Assembly: GCF_910592395.1 (NCBI RefSeq)
Contig: NC_088323.1
Span: 8,866,001 to 8,930,000 of the forward strand
Source: Lineus longissimus
Taxonomy: Eukaryota > Nemertea > Pilidiophora > Heteronemertea > Lineidae
Reading direction: 5' to 3'
Length of the DNA stretch: 64,000 nucleotides
The translations under genes and the position numbers were made by a program. Every line of letters begins with the position of its first letter. The first letter of the stretch is position 1. This document shows positions 35,778 to 46,400 of the stretch, piece after piece. The notes under the pieces are model-generated. The model made no database searches and had not been told where the DNA came from. It was given only the letters and a program-made list of their open reading frames with translations.

Positions 35778-36942
35778 GTGGAGATGAAATTTGGGTGTGT
35801 AGTTTTAGAATTTCCAAGATGGCCAACACCACCTGTGGGAAACCATGTAACTAATTTTAGATATAACTATACAGGTTGTAACAAAAATATTGACCTGGCT
35901 ACAGTCGTGGGGGGGGGGGGGGGCAAAAACATTTCTGTAGTAAATGATTTGGGTCGAAATCTTATTTCAAAATTATCGGTTAAATGGGGAACAGAAAAAC
36001 TTCTTGAAGTTGACAACTACTACTTGTACGCCTCTGATAAAGATTTGTGGTTGACAAATGAGGAGAGGGAAAACAGAGTATTTCAGGGAATCCAAAGTAG
36101 TAACCTCAGATAATTAAGATCTGGTGTGGCTTTCACTGATATTACCGGCGAAACAAATAACGAGAAGATTCTAAAATCGTATTCGACAAGAAGTACACAA
36201 TCCCAATTGACTTTGAATTGCTGTTAACCCACACATCGTTTTACAAATTTCTCATTCAGGGAACGTTATATTTGACATGATCGACCTTGGCACCAAATAA
36301 GGATGTCGTTTTTACTACCTCAACTGCGAATATGAATTATGAAATAAAAAATATATGTGTTACAGACAAGTCAGTTGCGAGACAATTGCTCAATAATTAC
36401 AATTCTGGGTTTTCGGTATTTTACAATTGGATTGATCATTTGAAGACTCTGAGCGTCGATGCAGATACAACTTTGATTAATGAAAACATCAATTATCCAA
36501 AAAGATCCATCAAAGGAATGTTGTTACTATTTGTAACCGCTCATAACGATGGCGCCAGAGAAAGCGAAACATTCGAGTCAGGAATTTCAAATTTGAAAGT
36601 TACACTCGAAGGAATTGCTAATAAACTCTACCCCGAAGGAATGAGGTCACTAGATCAGTGGGAGGAAGTGAAAAAACATTTCATGTCCGAAGACCTTAAG
36701 TAATTTAACTCTTGAAAAGGATTATGGCGATGAGAATCATTTCAGGTTGTGGATGGACTTGCGAGCCACAGAAGATAATAATTTATATTGCAGCGGGAGA
36801 GCGTTAAAATACACAAAAGATGGAGTCCAGTTGGCTATCACAAAAGATGGGACAAAAGGTCCGTACAAAATTAGATATCTTTATTGTTTCAGACGCACAG
36901 TTAAATATTCAATATTCTCAAATTGTAAGCGTCATGCACTAA
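35778..36942 (+). pseudogene. Virus-like block B, gene 1: uncharacterised structural-type protein, multiply broken
   Basis: One protein-like sequence spread over at least three frames. Landmarks are VVNDLGRNLISKLSVKWG and EVDNYYLYASDKDLWL (35778-36113), IPIDFELLLTHTSFYKFL (about 36200-36245), KRSIKGMLLLFV and LEGIANKLYPEGM (36287-36703), LWMDLRATEDNNLYCSG (36747 onward) and a final segment read in another frame to TAA 36940-36942. Frameshifts or stops lie near 36115, 36280, 36703 and 36880; a 14-G run at about 35908-35921 sits within the first frame. From memory, without a search, the pattern matches a family common in virus-like insertions of aquatic invertebrates. A capsid role is a guess from its association with a packaging ATPase. 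Confidence 0.55.
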
Positions 36943-37032
36943 TTTCATTGTATTAGGCGCGGAGCGTGCATTGATTTCCTAATTTTTTGGGGTTTATAAA
37001 TGGAGATAATATACTAGAAAGATAGTCTAAAT

Positions 37033-37236
37033 ATGCTTTACAGAAATTTTGTTTTTTCGGGAATTACGATTGGTTACAGCGTTGTGATGAGGAGGTTTTT
37101 AAAAATGAAAATTGGCGATCCAAGCCAGGCCGATATCAATGAATTTCTAAAACTTGGGTTGGTGGTTACGATTGGTAATTTATCTGCAGATTACTTATAC
37201 GGCACTGGTCTCATCCCACGGAATCCCATGAAGTAA
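37033..37236 (+). CDS. Virus-like block B, small ORF, 67 residues
   Basis: An intact small ORF between the structural-type gene and the ATPase remnant. It carries a hydrophobic central stretch (LKLGLVVTIGNLSADYLYG) that could be a weak membrane or packing helix. No family is named. Its retention in a compact plus-strand cluster suggests that it belongs to the element. Confidence 0.4.
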   Translation: MLYRNFVFSGITIGYSVVMRRFLKMKIGDPSQADINEFLKLGLVVTIGNLSADYLYGTGLIPRNPMK

Positions 37237-37262
37237 ATCCCTTTGATAAATCCCTTTGATAA

Positions 37263-37847
37263 ATGAAAATAATCCAAAGACCCTCATTTTTTTATTTACA
37301 AACCTTTTAATGCTATTATTTCTGGTTGTACAAATTGTGGAAAAATTCACTTTACCTATTTGTTGGGGTTTACTATAAAGGGTATTTCGAAAACATCGTT
37401 CTGTTTTGTCCAACTTTGAACAAAATCAAATATGCAGTCGAGAATGGATTTTCATAGATCGAAACCTCATTGTTATTGATCCCAATCAATGAAAAGTGAC
37501 CTGAATAAAACATTGCTTGCTTCCATGGAAGTTTACAAAGGTTCAAACACAACTTTAATCATTGACAATTGTACTAATTTGCAGGACAGTAAAAGGAAGG
37601 CTAGCGAACTCTGCAACTTGGCGTTTTCGGGAAGACATTTTTTTACGGAATTACTACTTGAGTTATAGTTCAAAAATACAACTCTTTTGTGAAAGACTTC
37701 CGGGAGAATATTCGTATGTTAGTACTATTTTCTAACAAAGATCAAGAGTCAATGAAAATGGCGTTACAGGAAAACGACATAATTCCCAAAAATGAAAGGG
37801 ATGCAATTTTAGATCTCTTAAGAAAAAATAAGTCATCAGTATTTTAG
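37263..37847 (+). pseudogene. Virus-like block B: A32/FtsK-HerA-type packaging ATPase remnant
   Basis: Conserved pieces occur in order across frames. They are a P-loop-like SGCTNCGKI at about 37319-37345; a Walker B-like TLIIDNCTN near 37560, where the second acidic residue is Asn; SELCNLAFSGRHFF; and, in another frame, VQKYNSFVKDFRENI and LQENDIIPKNERDAIL, ending at TAG 37845-37847. P-loop, IIDD-like strand, SGRH and sensor-like Q are the order seen in viral genome-packaging ATPases of the A32-like class. An early stop and frameshifts make it non-functional. It lies about 270 bp from the right arm of the long inverted repeat. Confidence 0.6.
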
Positions 37848-38119
37848 GATTACCTTTTTATTGAGAGGCACTGTATATTAAACAGCTGACCCGTGATAGA
37901 GATAATATATTTTGCATTCATTTAGTAAGATCAAATAAGAATCTTAGAGAAATATGCAACGGTAGGCGCATGCAAATGTTAAGAGTGAATAAAATTGAAT
38001 AAAATATCCAAGTGTTCCACAAATCTTATATGGATGTTGGCCCAGGATCGGAGAGCAGCGATAACTGATTACTGTCGCAGTTGCCTGCGATGACCACCAT
38101 TAACGAGCAATTTATGCCG

Positions 38120-39685
38120 AATGCAATCATGATCTCATATTGCAAAGACCAAAAACAATCGATGTCAAAATAAGCATACTCCAATCATGCATTGTTTTCT
38201 TTGAATCAATCTTACCATATACAATTATTGACGCCAGTTGTGTTGTTATCGATTAAACGTTGTCTTGTTAGAACTACAGTAATCGTGCCATCGCGATCTA
38301 CTGGATGTGTGTGTCACAGCAGAACTATCAGGGACGCCAGATCAGAGAGGTGACTAAACATGCTGGTTTTGTAATTTACCTTTATCCTGATCAGCACAAC
38401 TTGTAGCGGATCGAGCTGATGTTGTGGGGGAAAACGATTGTTTCCGATATCAAGTTGGCCTTTTACCCGCCAATAGAGCGACATCAAGGCAGCGCCGGCA
38501 TAGGAGGCTTTGATCAGGAAAGAGGCTTACTGCTTCGTAATTCGATCTGAGGGAATTGTTGCTAACATTCCGTCAAAAGCCGCGCTGGTTTTCAATTCTA
38601 AAATACGTACTTTTTATAATCAACATTTTCTTCCGATTTTCCATCTTGCTCTTGTCCGCTCACCGGTTTCCCCAGTAGACGATGACGTTATCAATTACTA
38701 TAAAGTTGATTTACTTTTGGCAAAATGTTGTCCAATCGAAGCGCAATCTGCCTAATTATATTTTCGCATGGTAAGTGGATGGCGTACTTCTTCCCTTTCA
38801 TACTTGTTGTGAATAACACATGGTTCCATAAAAACCAGAACTTACTTCGTCGCCGTTGTTTGGGCTGGCATTTGGCTGACGAATGTTTGTAGGTTAACCA
38901 CTGCCTGCGGATCAGCGTATACAATTTTTCACACAAATACATTTGAGATTATGTAAATGCTGCATTTCATCACATCCAAGGAGGCTCTTGGTTGAGTTGC
39001 CAGAACCCTCAGTTCCGCACAAAGAAAGAGGCTAGTGGATTTTTCTTTTGAAACTATATGATTAGTGATACACGTGCAAACGTATTTTGAATATCTCTTG
39101 ACTATTAAATCCTCAGTAATCCGTTACCGAAATACAACATGTTTACTTGTCTTTATATCTTTCATGAAATGACGCGATTGGGTTCGCCAATTATGATATA
39201 ATCGCTGAAGGTCACCCCTGGTCGCCGAAATGCAATATTGGTTTAATGGAAGGATCTGTGACTCACATCTCCATTTCAAGCTGATAATCCGTGAGCATAA
39301 ATCAAGCAAGTTAACATGACGGACTATCTGTACCTTGATCGGATGAATTGGACGGTACCAACAAAACGTTTGTTGAAGAAAAGCGTGGTTTGATGCTATT
39401 TGTCAGTCATTTGTCGGTGTAGTGTTTCAGACATACATGCATTGTTTTTCTTTGTTTCTCGCTATTGAGGAGTCATTAAGCTCTCCTGATGGCAGACAAG
39501 GAAATATGTTGACATACCTTTCTCCAGAAAAACAATTATAGTGAATACAAAATCGTCATGGCAATTTTAGAAGTTTCTAAATTTTAAATAGAATTATAAA
39601 AGGAGCTACATGAATGTTTTTTATGTATAATTTAAAAAGTTAAGTTAAAGTACTTTAGAATATATCTGTGAAATCAACTGAACAT
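38120..39685. repeat. Right arm of the long, diverged inverted repeat
   Basis: Reverse complement of 11035-14545, without the 1.6-kb insertion of the left arm. Good anchors are GAGAGGTGACTAAACATGCTGGTTTTGTAATT (38345), GGTTCGCCAATTATGATATAATC (39181) and GGTACCAACAAAACGTTTGTTGAA (39353). Short minus-strand ORFs here are products of the repeat and not supported as genes. Confidence 0.85.
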
Positions 39686-39689
39686 CTAT

Positions 39690-41490
39690 GTGTAATCCGT
39701 TAGTATTACACATGTACTATATTTTGCCTCGAATTACATTATGTTAATTCGGGTACGCAATTGTCGGGAGTGCCATTCTGACCGGTCAAAGGGAAATACG
39801 TGTTCCCATATGTGTAAATAGTAATACCTGACTCGAAGAAACATTTTTTGTCCATAATTGTAAGTCTCCGATTGCCTATATTCATACGATACTCATGAAG
39901 AACTCGGAGTTGCCGCCTGCTAGGGGTAACATCTTTTGAGGGCTGAGTGAACTATGAGATTTATGTGATTTCGGGACTGTGCAATGTGTTTGTCGATCGA
40001 GTAGTGAATTTGCGAATCGAACTGATTCCTGTGATTTCTTTCTATGTCGTGGATCCGAATGCAGTATATAAGTGTGTCACTGAAGTTCTGGTGCTGGTGA
40101 GATCTTCTTTTCGTCTTCCGAACATTGTTTTGGATAAGTCGTAGATATGGCATGCCGCCATATTGCTGTGAGGATTCTCTTGCATTTTCGTTCCTTTTTA
40201 CATTACGAGCAGTGTTAGGCGGTATGTGTTCGTGCCAGTGTGCCCACAGTACTGTATTTCGATCTGATCTTTGAAAATAAGCGCCTCGCGAACTTTGGGG
40301 GGGGGGGGTGGTGTGGTTATTTCCGCGACGTAGTATTGACGCTTGACGATTGACGGCGCAGTGGACAATATACTTTTTGTTATGCATGTATTGACTATTG
40401 TGACCTTGGACAAGCACTTGACTTGACATTTTCGTTTAAAACTGATTATGAACTTTTGCCTTAATTTGACATAAACGCTTATGCATGATCGTAAACATTT
40501 ATTTGCTTTTCGTTCATTCTGCATGCTATGAATTGACATGATATTGAGGGACCGTCACATCATTTCATAACATATTGATTTTTATATGCAGATAACCTTT
40601 GGTGGGTAATGAAGTATTTTGCTTAGATATCTTTGGTTTTCACGCAGCATGTTTAATGCATACTTGCTTTGCTTTCCTCCTAGCACAGCTTGCATGGTGA
40701 TTATAATTTTGTTGCATAATTTCAGTAGAACAGCTGGTATTATCTTGATAACTTATTATCACAGACATGGTACTACATATCAGTAGTCATTTTGTTTGCA
40801 TGCATGTTTTAGTTGACCACTGATAGGTATAAGCGGTATTTAGTTAACTAGTTACTGTTGTGTAAATGTGAGTGTGAGCCATTTATTTGATGTCAATTTC
40901 TATAAGGGTGAGGAAGTATTGTGAGGAAGGTCTGGATTGTTGATATTGAATTGCAAACTAGTGGATGAAAATTTTAGATTTTGACTTGGTCAGGTCAGTC
41001 CAAATTTATGTGACGTAGTTAGGTTGGACTTGCCGCATTGACGTTGGAATTCAGGTATATACGGATCACTATCAGCAATAGTTTAGTGAAAGATGATTGA
41101 TGAATTTTCAATTGCAGCCTTTCTTTGAGGACCCAAGTTTCAATTTCAGCAGTCATTTGAGGAAATTGATAAACCGATTTTCAATTTCAGCAACCCTTAA
41201 AGGTCATATACGTGTATCAAGGTTTTTTGCCATTTCCTGCTGTAAGACGATTTCAAAAGTGTACCTAACACTTTATACAATACAGAAAACCAAATGCAAT
41301 TAGCTCCATCCATTTTGAAGATATAGCCAATTATGTGTTTGACAACTTGATTACCTGATCAGGCTAGCAACTGGCTTGTTAGAGCCAGGCGGCGGGTTCA
41401 GCAAAAGTTGTGATGTAGATCATGTCATGCAATCATAAAAGCAGGAGGGCCTTAATTAGTTATGCACACCTGGAAGTAATGTGTTTCATT
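39690..41490. other. Non-coding stretch upstream of the THAP exon
   Basis: No coding region supported; a 10-G run at about 40298. It probably holds the promoter and 5' UTR of the THAP gene near its right end, but no specific element can be named. Confidence 0.4.
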
Positions 41491-41494
41491 CACT

Positions 41495-41848
41495 ATGGTG
41501 TATTGTGTGGCTCCGAATTGTGTCAAGGCTAGCACAAAGAACAATCGAATGACGGATGGGACCCATTTTCATGAATTTCCAAAGCCAGTTGAACGAGAGA
41601 GGAGGAAGCTGTGGATTCGGAAGTGCAAACGTTTGGAGTGTTGGAAGCCTGGGCCTTCGGCCAAACTTTGCAGTGATCACTTTATCGATACGGATTATCA
41701 CATGAAGCGGGATATCTGCATCCAACTGAATATTAAATGCCACTTGTTAAAAACAGCTGTTCCATCTGTATTCGATTTGACCAACCCCACTTACATGCGA
41801 CAGCCTCCAAAGGAACGTTCGTTAGCCAAAAAACGTAAACATCAAGAA
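41495..41848 (+). CDS. THAP-type C2CH zinc-finger domain, probable first exon
   Basis: ATG 41495 opens a complete THAP domain. It has YCVAPNCVKA (first Cys pair), HFHEFPKPVERERRKLWI, CKRLECWKPGPSAKLCSDHF (second Cys and His) and the closing AVPSVFDL, the AVPTIF-type box. A basic tail KKRKHQE follows, then GTGAGT after GAA, a good splice donor in phase 0. THAP domains bind DNA and occur in host transcription factors and in P-element transposases. This exon lies 226 bp outside the left TIR of the adjacent P-like transposon, so as mapped it belongs to the host locus. Without splicing it would end after only two further codons. Confidence 0.85.
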
Positions 41849-42064
41849 GTGAGTTGAACACTATTTCATGATTTATACACTGCTGATGCACACAACACTC
41901 ATACTACCCAAATGGCACATGTCATCCACTGTACAGTGGCTACACAACCATGTCAATTGCATTTAATGCCCGAGGCTGCTGAGGTCGGTTGTTATACATA
42001 ATGTGTAGGCCCTATTGGGGCCTGTGATACCGCATAGTGTCTTCTTGTGTTCCAGCCATAGCAA

Positions 42065-42073
42065 GGTGACAGC
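42065..42073. repeat. Target site duplication, left copy
   Basis: GGTGACAGC immediately left of the TIR and repeated at 51757-51765. Because the flanking base can be assigned either way, the true duplication is 8 or 9 bp; 8 bp is usual for P elements. Confidence 0.85.
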
Positions 42074-42440
42074 ACAGGAAGTTGTACCTAGGGGGGCCGG
42101 AGGCCCCTTGGGGCTTGGGGGGCCGAAGGCCCCCTTAAGGGCCGAAGGCCCGAAGGATGGAAACGCTTTTTATGTCATGTGGAAAATGCACTACCGTATA
42201 CGAAGCAGATTTTCGCAAAACACGACCTCACAAAAACACCCCATTTAGGACACAAGATCAAACTTTCTCGCACATAAATCATACTCTACACGATCTATGA
42301 ACACAGAGCATTAGTATGCCACACTGATTTTGTAAAAAATCTTTCCTCTTCGCTCCGAAATTGGAGCTTTTATCAGAAAATCGAGGCGCGACCTGCAACT
42401 TTCAAAAAGTCAAGTTGTAATCGTGGGGAAGACCTTATTC
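42074..42440. repeat. Left terminal inverted repeat, 367 bp
   Basis: Starts ACAGGAAGTTGTACC and ends GACCTTATTC. It matches the reverse complement of 51390-51756 with three substitutions. Its outer 70 bp hold nested GC-rich palindromic words (GGGGCC, GGCCGAAGGCC). Confidence 0.95.
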
Positions 42441-43360
42441 TATTAATACATCGTGACGTCATTCAGTCACATGAGCCAGCGAAAGAAAATAATTGGATAT
42501 CAATTTTAAACGGGTTATCTCGACTCCAGGTATTCATCTCACCACACACTAGTATTTGATTGACAAATTATAACCTGGATACGAGTTTGTTCCTGAAGTT
42601 GAATATTGCGGGAAATTTAAATATTGCGGGATATTGCCACGCGGTGCTACAAGTAGTGTTATCCTTAGTATTTACAATGGACGTGATATCGGACGCATGT
42701 GGCTGGTAAATATCACTTATAAACATGTTTTACGCATCAGAGTTGCGTGTCAAGCATGCTATTCAACTTAGAGTTTGCTTTGAACCACAAACCCATTTCG
42801 ATTTACAGGGTTGTGGTATGTCCTGACAAGGCTTGACAGGCTGGAAATATAAGTGGTTTCATCCAAACCCTCAGCCCCTCAAACTTAAAGAGAGTGTTTG
42901 GTAGCAGCTATAGGCATGCAATATCAATTTGTGCCTAATTTATCCTCGTACGAATATATATATATATATTTAGTATACATTGAGTGCTGAATCTAACACT
43001 ATCAGTGACGACCTGATCCACTAGACGTATTAGTTGTGACGCCATGCATTCATACATGTGTTCATACATAAAATGTTTTTAATGTAATGCACTTACGTTG
43101 CACGGGTGATATTTGACGTCAGATATGGGGCAGAACGATCCTCTCCTTTGACTCGTCAGTAAGAAGAAGTTACGTAGTACATGTAACGTTAGTTCTAACA
43201 CTGTGTTTCAGATCTGTATCCCAGTCGGTTGTGAAACAGGAAAAAAGTGTCCGGTAATAGTGTATAAAGATAAAAACGTCCTAGAGAAGCCACGTCCACA
43301 AATAACTCAGATATTCAAAGCACATAATATGTTCCTCCGATTCTATTCGATGCTGCACCC
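42441..43360. other. Left interior of the transposon; unresolved 5' part of the transposase gene
   Basis: The transposase must begin upstream of 47552, and this stretch is one candidate location. A (TA)n run at about 42955-42971 and a possible acceptor GTTTCAG at about 43211 are visible, but no exon with a recognisable DNA-binding domain was found. Confidence 0.35.
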
Positions 43361-43470
43361 CCCCCCCCCCCCCCCCCCCCCCCACCTACACGCACGCACA
43401 CACGCACACTCTACCTTGATATCTTCCCTTTCCCCTTCCCCTTCCCCTTCCCCTTTCCCTTCCCTTTGCT
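43357..43470. repeat. Poly-C, CA and (CCTTCC/CTTCCC)n simple repeats
   Basis: About 25 C, then CACACGCACA, then pyrimidine hexamers. The hexamers encode the (Lys-Gly)n tail at the end of the helicase-PHD protein on the minus strand. Confidence 0.9.
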
Positions 43471-46400
43471 TGTTTTACAGATCGAGCATGACCAAAACGT
43501 GTTCTGTGACTTGAGGAAAGGTTCTTGTCCGCATATAGATTCACAACCCCAGTGAAACCATCTGTTACACATATCACAGCCGATGCTGTTATCCGAGTCC
43601 TTCAAAACGTCAGATTCATCCAAACATGCCTTGTGGCAGATTGGGCATTTGAATGAGCTGTCATCCATTAGTGGCTTCTTAGGTTTTGAAGACATAGATG
43701 GTTGCACATCCTCCTCTTCCTGGTCTCCTTTCCTTTTACACGTCTTACCCTCCGTTAGGGCCGCAACTTTGTTCCTAAGGGCTAACTTCTTTGTTCTGGG
43801 AATAGCCTCTTTAATGATCTGGGCGGCATCATGTAGGCAAACTTTCGTGTAATGGCTCACAACCGCATTGAAGATGTCCAGCTGAATAGTGGTTACAATG
43901 TCGTCTTCAAGTTCCGTCACCTGAAGGGGTAGGTCCACACCAGAAAATACATCAAACCAGGCCACCAAAAGATTGTCGTCTGCAGCTATACTATTGTCTA
44001 TTACCTGGTGAAGGTTCTTACTGTGTTTATCAAGAGCTGCTTTGTTTAGGAAGGGCAGGAGTCGAAGGTGTAAGTCACAGAAAAAGGCGAAAAGTTTGTC
44101 TCCCATGTGGAATAGCCCATGGCTGGCCTGTTGCTTAAAATCTACGAATTCTAGAGTGTCATCGTCCATTGTATCATTGTGCACGTCCTCCTCAGTCACT
44201 CTCAGCGCGTCTAAAGTCTTGCCCTTCAGGTAGTTAAAGTTCTTTAACTCCGAAATCTTATCACCCGTCGCTGATAATCTTCGTGCGCACTGTGTTGTTC
44301 GCCTGAGTGTTGCGCCTCCAATATATCGGATTTTACTTTTTGCTTCTTTGCTCAAAATGGTAATGTTCTCCACAGACGGTGCTGCACCTCCAGCTACAAC
44401 TCTTTCTGCTTTTGACTTGATGCTTTGTTTGAACAACCACAGTAAAAGTTTACTTGAAAACTTCATTATCGCATCCTTTCGCGACTCCTCTTCACCCGAT
44501 GAGAATAAAGTCTCAACGAGTTCAACAAACTCAGACGATGAACAAAAAGCCAATGTGTCTGTCCACGCTTTCGTCCACTCGCCTGGTCGTCGCATCGATC
44601 CTCTGATGATTTCGGCACATTTAGAGTAGCATGTAGCGGTAAAACCATGCAGGGCCTCACTGTTAGCTTCCATGATGATAGCAGCCGTTTCCGATAGTGC
44701 TGGCCGATCCAAAGTAGTTACGAATTCATCTAGATTGTAGGGAGACTCGATTGTCTCGGCAGCATCGTGCCCCGTTGGTCTCTCCGGAGGCGTCCATTCG
44801 TAGCTGCAAATGAGCATAAGATATATGAATTATCATAATACAATGTTTTAGATGGGCGGAATTCATATAGAAATATAATAAGATAATGGGTTACTTAGTG
44901 TGCTTGGTATAATCAAAAGAGCATGCAATTTCACCATAGGAAAGGAAATCAATCTATAATCGTGTTTTTTTAGTGTCTTTATGTTCATCAAAATTAGTGA
45001 TTTCAGTTTTGTGATTAGTTAATGTGATTGATAATGATAATTCAATCTCACCTTCCACGGCGAACTGTGTCGTTATCAAGGGGGTCGTCTTCGATTGTCT
45101 GCCTACAGCATTCCAGGTCTTGTCTTGGCTGCATGTTTTTGATTTCGGCGTAGTATTCATATACTTCTGGTTTATGACGAAGGGTCCCGTACCTGCTATT
45201 GTAATTTATTATTCTCAAACCAGTCTTTGTGACGGAACGTCCGATGGCAACCCCTAACTGTCCGGCCGTAAAAAACCCGGAGCAGTCGACTTCCACGACA
45301 GGAAGAGTCAAGCCTTGTGCCCGGTGTACAGTGACCGCAAAGGCCAAAAGCAACGGATACTGCCACCGTACAGCCCGTGACTTTCCCTCTCTCCTGTCGT
45401 AGAAGTCAAACATCTCCTGCTCCAAATGAATAAGCCTGCCTTGAATGTCTACGATGGGTCCATCTTCATCTAATCTCTTGATGATGCCTCTTGTTCCATT
45501 GGTTATACCACCTGTAAGGAATTAAATAAATGACAGTAAGGAATTAAATAAATGACAGTGTTGGGTGTACGGTACTACAAATAAACCTGCGTTGGGGATT
45601 GCAGTGAGCTTTCCAAATCGTCAATGTGTGAACACCTTCAGTAAACGTTGATCTCGCAAAACTCACAGTCGTCATTTCGTGTCGGCCTTTAAAACGCAAG
45701 CTAAGTTATATTTTCATGTGATTCCGCTCACCTTTGATATTCCGAATGATGATGACAGGGGCTCCAACCTTGAGATACAGCAATTTTGCCGCTCGTGATT
45801 TTTTCAGAAGACGTGTTTCTCCTGTTAAAGAAAATTATCATAATCATTATTGTAGGATTAATTTAAATTAGCATTTTTTGAGAATGTGGGTAAGATGCTT
45901 TTAATGAACGGGTAAGATCTGACACTGACAGAATTCAATATCAATAGTGGTATCCAGCATGCAGGATGTATGTTCCGATTGACTTGGCTTATTGCTCGTC
46001 CGATTCGAGGACATAGTCACAACCGGATTACTACATTATAATGCTTTTGAATATCAAATACCTTCCGTTATTAGCGGTCTTCGGGCAAGACTCAAGATTA
46101 TTACAATCAATGGGAGACACTTGAAGTAATAACTTGGCCATATCATGGGCCATATCATTAGTTCTAAATGATAATATACTCACCACAGTCCCTCGCTCGA
46201 TATAACTTCATTTCTCCTCTCATCTTTTCTAAACCACGCATGTTGTTAAATTCTACCTCACTCCTTGTGCCGAATAGTTTAACAGGCTCTTTTGAGAGCG
46301 GTCTCCCAAGCTCCTTCAGAAGCTCCTCAGTCTCAGCTGATGGCTGGCCGTCACAAAGTTCGTTTACAGCCTTGATCAGATCGGGCTCGTTTTGTCGCAC

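Noticed and set aside
41495-41848. THAP exon as part of the P-like transposon
   Set aside because: It lies left of the TIR and target duplication, and its phase-0 donor would create a stop if joined to the first recognised transposase exon at 47552.
42015-42248. ORFs inside both TIRs (42015-42248 and 51582-51770)
   Set aside because: The same peptide is read from both TIR copies, low-complexity Gly/Pro/Ala from GC-rich palindromes; no gene evidence.
43411-44817. PHD-finger protein as a separate single-exon gene starting at ATG 44817
   Set aside because: The first four codons overlap a good splice acceptor (TTTGCAG at 44804), and the phase matches the helicase donor at 45051; the joined model is simpler.
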